A stretch of DNA of 64,000 bases, from positions 206,245 through 270,244 of the forward strand of contig JAJEKB010020463.1 in NCBI GenBank assembly GCA_022393335.1. The letters run 5' to 3'. Every line of letters begins with the position of its first letter. The stretch's first letter is position 1. Positions 61,628 to 64,000 of the stretch are shown here, piece by piece. Origin of the DNA: Macrotrachela quadricornifera (taxonomy: Eukaryota > Rotifera > Eurotatoria > Philodinida > Philodinidae). Both the position numbers and the translations under genes were made by a program. Below the pieces are notes generated by a model. The model made no database searches, was not told the origin of the DNA, and worked only from the letters and a program-made list of their open reading frames with translations.

Positions 61628-64000
61628 ATGAATTCTAAACTTATGTTGCTCAAAGACTCATATAATGAGCAAAATCATTCTAAGAAAACAAATACAATTT
61701 CAACACCATCATCGATCCAAAACAATGCATCCAATCGCAATGATAAACGAAAGGATCTTAACTCGATTTTAAGACAAGGGTTTGTATATTTCTTAAGAAT
61801 ATATCGCTAATACATATTTATCATTGATAGAAAAATGCTTTTTTTTAAATTAAAACCATTTACTATGATTATCATAACATTTACTGTATTCGTTAGCATT
61901 GTAATAACTGTTGCCGTGTCAATAGTTTATTTTACTTCACCAAAACCAAGTATGTTTTGTTAATTTATTATTATTTTGTCTTCGATTCGGTATAAACTAC
62001 ACAAAACATATTTTATAGAAAATAAATTGAGTTTTGATGAATATCAGATAAATTTTTAAATTATCATTTTACAATTTAAACTATCTTAATAAATAAGCAA
62101 ACATTTCGTCTTTAGACTGCTGATTTATTTGATGTTTTTTTTTATTGAATAGAAAAACGTTTTCATTTCTCCTCTAGTAACTACAATGCCAAAGCTACTA
62201 AACCTCTCCCTAGAATAAAAGGTCATGGCCTTACATAGTATCTCGGCACATTACTTCTTTTTAGGTGGCCTTCTATTGAGGGTCACGTTGTTTTGGTTAA
62301 TTAGTAATTAAAAAAAATTTCGTTTTTTATCAATAGATAGAGAATGTTTCACTCTATCTTTCAATACTATTTGGTCACTATTAAACTATTATCATAATAA
62401 TAAAATTTCGATAAAAACAATGTTTGTCGCATATACGCTGATAACATGAACATGAATGCTTGTGAGTATTTTTGGAATAATTTTTGATAGAATCAAGATA
62501 GAAAACTGCAGTTTTCGCCGTTGAAAAGAGGAGATAAAGACGTATCGAATCTGTATTATCGTTATTTTCTAACATGATTTCTGACGAGTTTTTATTCAAT
62601 TTTCTAACCCTCGGAAAAATTCCGAACACTAAATCGTATTTTAAAATTTATTTACAGTTCAATAAAAACCAAAATCAAATATAGAGAAATATGTAGACTT
62701 TCAAGGTCTATCTTTCTATCGTATTGAAAATGAACAATAATGGATAGTAAATTGATGACCTTATCTAATGGTATCCTTTCTAGGATTTGTTTTGAAAAGT
62801 TTAAAACAAATATCAATTTATATTTGAAGATTGTCAATAGATCTAATGTAGATTTACAGATGTTTTTGGCTACATAACAACAATTAAACTAATCATAAAA
62901 GTTAAAATTTTCTATTGATTTTTATGAAAGATGAGAAAAGAAAAAAAACCACATTTGTACAAAGCAAGTAAGAAATAATCTCACAGACCATATATGTTTT
63001 GATAACGAACCAATAAAACAAATTTCATATATTAACAAAAAAAACCTTTTTGAATTCACGTTGTGGCTGGGTTAATCAGAACTGAAGTATTACACACTCC
63101 AATTTCTAAGGTTTTCACCTACCATGAAGTTAGTTATACTTATGACTCATCGCTATCAGCTGTTATCGAAGGAAGCTATTAAAGAAAACTGCGTTATTTA
63201 CTAAACAAACTATGATTTTTTTTGTGACTAGAGTGCATATAATAGGTAGTATTATTTCACACATTTCATGTATACATAAAATAGTCTGTGTATGACAATA
63301 GAAATCAACATGTAATTATTTGAAAAATAATTTATATTTAATAATATTAATCTCATAGAAACAGTTTCAATTAAGATTTTGAAATTATTTGTGAAGTCAA
63401 TAAAGGCTAATATATTTTATAGATAATCGATAGAAATCATTTTTCATTTATCTATTCTCGGTATATCATGTAATATGATATTTAGACGAATGACTAAAAG
63501 TGCAATTAGCTCCAGCTCTCAACCATCGTCTATTGCTATTGGTGACTTCAATAACGATAATAAAATGGATATTGTTGTGACAAATACTGGTACAGATACA
63601 ATAGGAATATATCTTTCGAAGGATGATGGCAATTTTACAAAACAACAAACGTATTCAACTGGGGCTCAATCTCGTCCTCGTTCAATTGTTGTCAGTGATT
63701 TCAACAATGACAATCACTTAGATATCGCTGTCGCTAATTATGATGCACATAATATAGGCGTTTTTCTAGGACATGGAAATGGAACGTATGGTACTCAAAA
63801 GATAATATCGACTAATTCTTCTCGTCCATTGTTCATCATTGTTGGAGATTTCAACAGAGATAATAAATCGGATATAATTGTCGCTAATAATGGTACTAAC
63901 AATATTGGTGTCTTTCTAGGCAATGGTACTGGATCTTTTCGATTGCAAGCAACCTATTCTACTGGTTACGATTCTCTTCCATATTCATTAGCAGTTGGAG
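61628..64000 (+). CDS. Membrane-anchored FG-GAP/VCBS repeat protein, 5' part (runs off the window)
   Basis: Exon 1 is 61628-61779 (hydrophilic Ser/Asn/Lys-rich head). Exon 2 is 61831-61949, joined in phase 2 and coding one membrane segment (FTMIIITFTVFVSIVITVAVSIVYF). The repeat exon starts at 63486 after a tttag acceptor. It codes units of about 47 residues with SIAIGDFNNDNKMDIVVTN and GVFLGNGTGSF, the FG-GAP/VCBS beta-propeller pattern with DxNxDxxxD calcium loops. Predicted type II topology with an external propeller, like the kelch gene. Phase between exon 2 (one base left over) and the repeat exon (needs two) does not match, so a small linker exon or another donor is missing in 61950-63485. 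Three and a half repeats are visible. Confidence 0.75.
61950..63485 (+). other. Intron region of the VCBS gene with an old element trace
   Basis: 62460-62550 (ggaataatttttgatagaatcaagatagaaaactgcagttttcgccgttgaaaagagg) loosely copies the arm of the 48381-50494 element (gaataacttttgataaaaataagctagagagctgcgattttccctgttgg). The missing linker exon was not found by eye. Confidence 0.45.

Overview
The window looks like a piece of a small invertebrate genome, most probably a bdelloid rotifer such as Adineta or Rotaria. It is AT-rich, with many spliceosomal introns of about 50-60 nt. The proteins are of kinds common in those genomes: secreted or membrane-anchored NHL, kelch and FG-GAP/VCBS repeat proteins on Thr-rich stalks, an ADP-ribosyltransferase-like domain fused to a long kinesin-light-chain-type TPR array, a one-repeat-per-exon LRR gene and a DEG/ENaC channel. 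Decayed DNA transposons lie between the genes. There are no operons, CRISPR arrays or recognisable tRNA/rRNA genes. The species assignment is inference from architecture; no marker gene is present.

Layout. 1-720: small beta-trefoil-like protein (+). 1781-3553: complete ten-exon HSL/AADAC-type carboxylesterase (-). 6290-9260: transposon graveyard, with a Ty3/gypsy pol remnant, a long-TIR element interrupted by a piggyBac-type TTAA element and a hairpin, then a short satellite. 10761-11567: two-exon, two-membrane-segment protein (-). 14091-20193: kelch protein (-) with two tandem alternative first exons, each coding a membrane anchor and Thr stalk; its intron carries a repeat element with a 9-bp target duplication. 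22094-22493: assembly gap that swallows a secreted-protein gene (-). 24120-26195: decayed piggyBac transposase. 26565-34544: secreted Cys-rich, Thr-linker, NHL-propeller protein (-) in five exons. 32195-32497, 35573-35752 and 35976-36968: three inverted-repeat elements. 37673-39399: second piggyBac relic. 40327-45798: F-box plus 17 LRR exons (+). 47061-48077: B-box/SPRY-like protein (+). 48381-50494: TA-flanked Tc1/mariner-like relic with long TIRs. 51614-53362: DEG/ENaC-family channel (+). 54676-58521: 1281-residue ART-like/TPR protein (-). 59080-61360: pseudogene scrap, diffuse repeats and a possible solo LTR. 61628-64000: start of an FG-GAP/VCBS membrane protein (+) that runs off the window.

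The genes do not form one pathway. A theme is modular extracellular repeat proteins: the kelch and NHL genes use phase-1 junctions between anchor/signal, Thr-linker and repeat exons. Four exon models (esterase, NHL, kelch, LRR) were assembled by hand from splice sites and give uninterrupted reading frames whose summed lengths divide by three.
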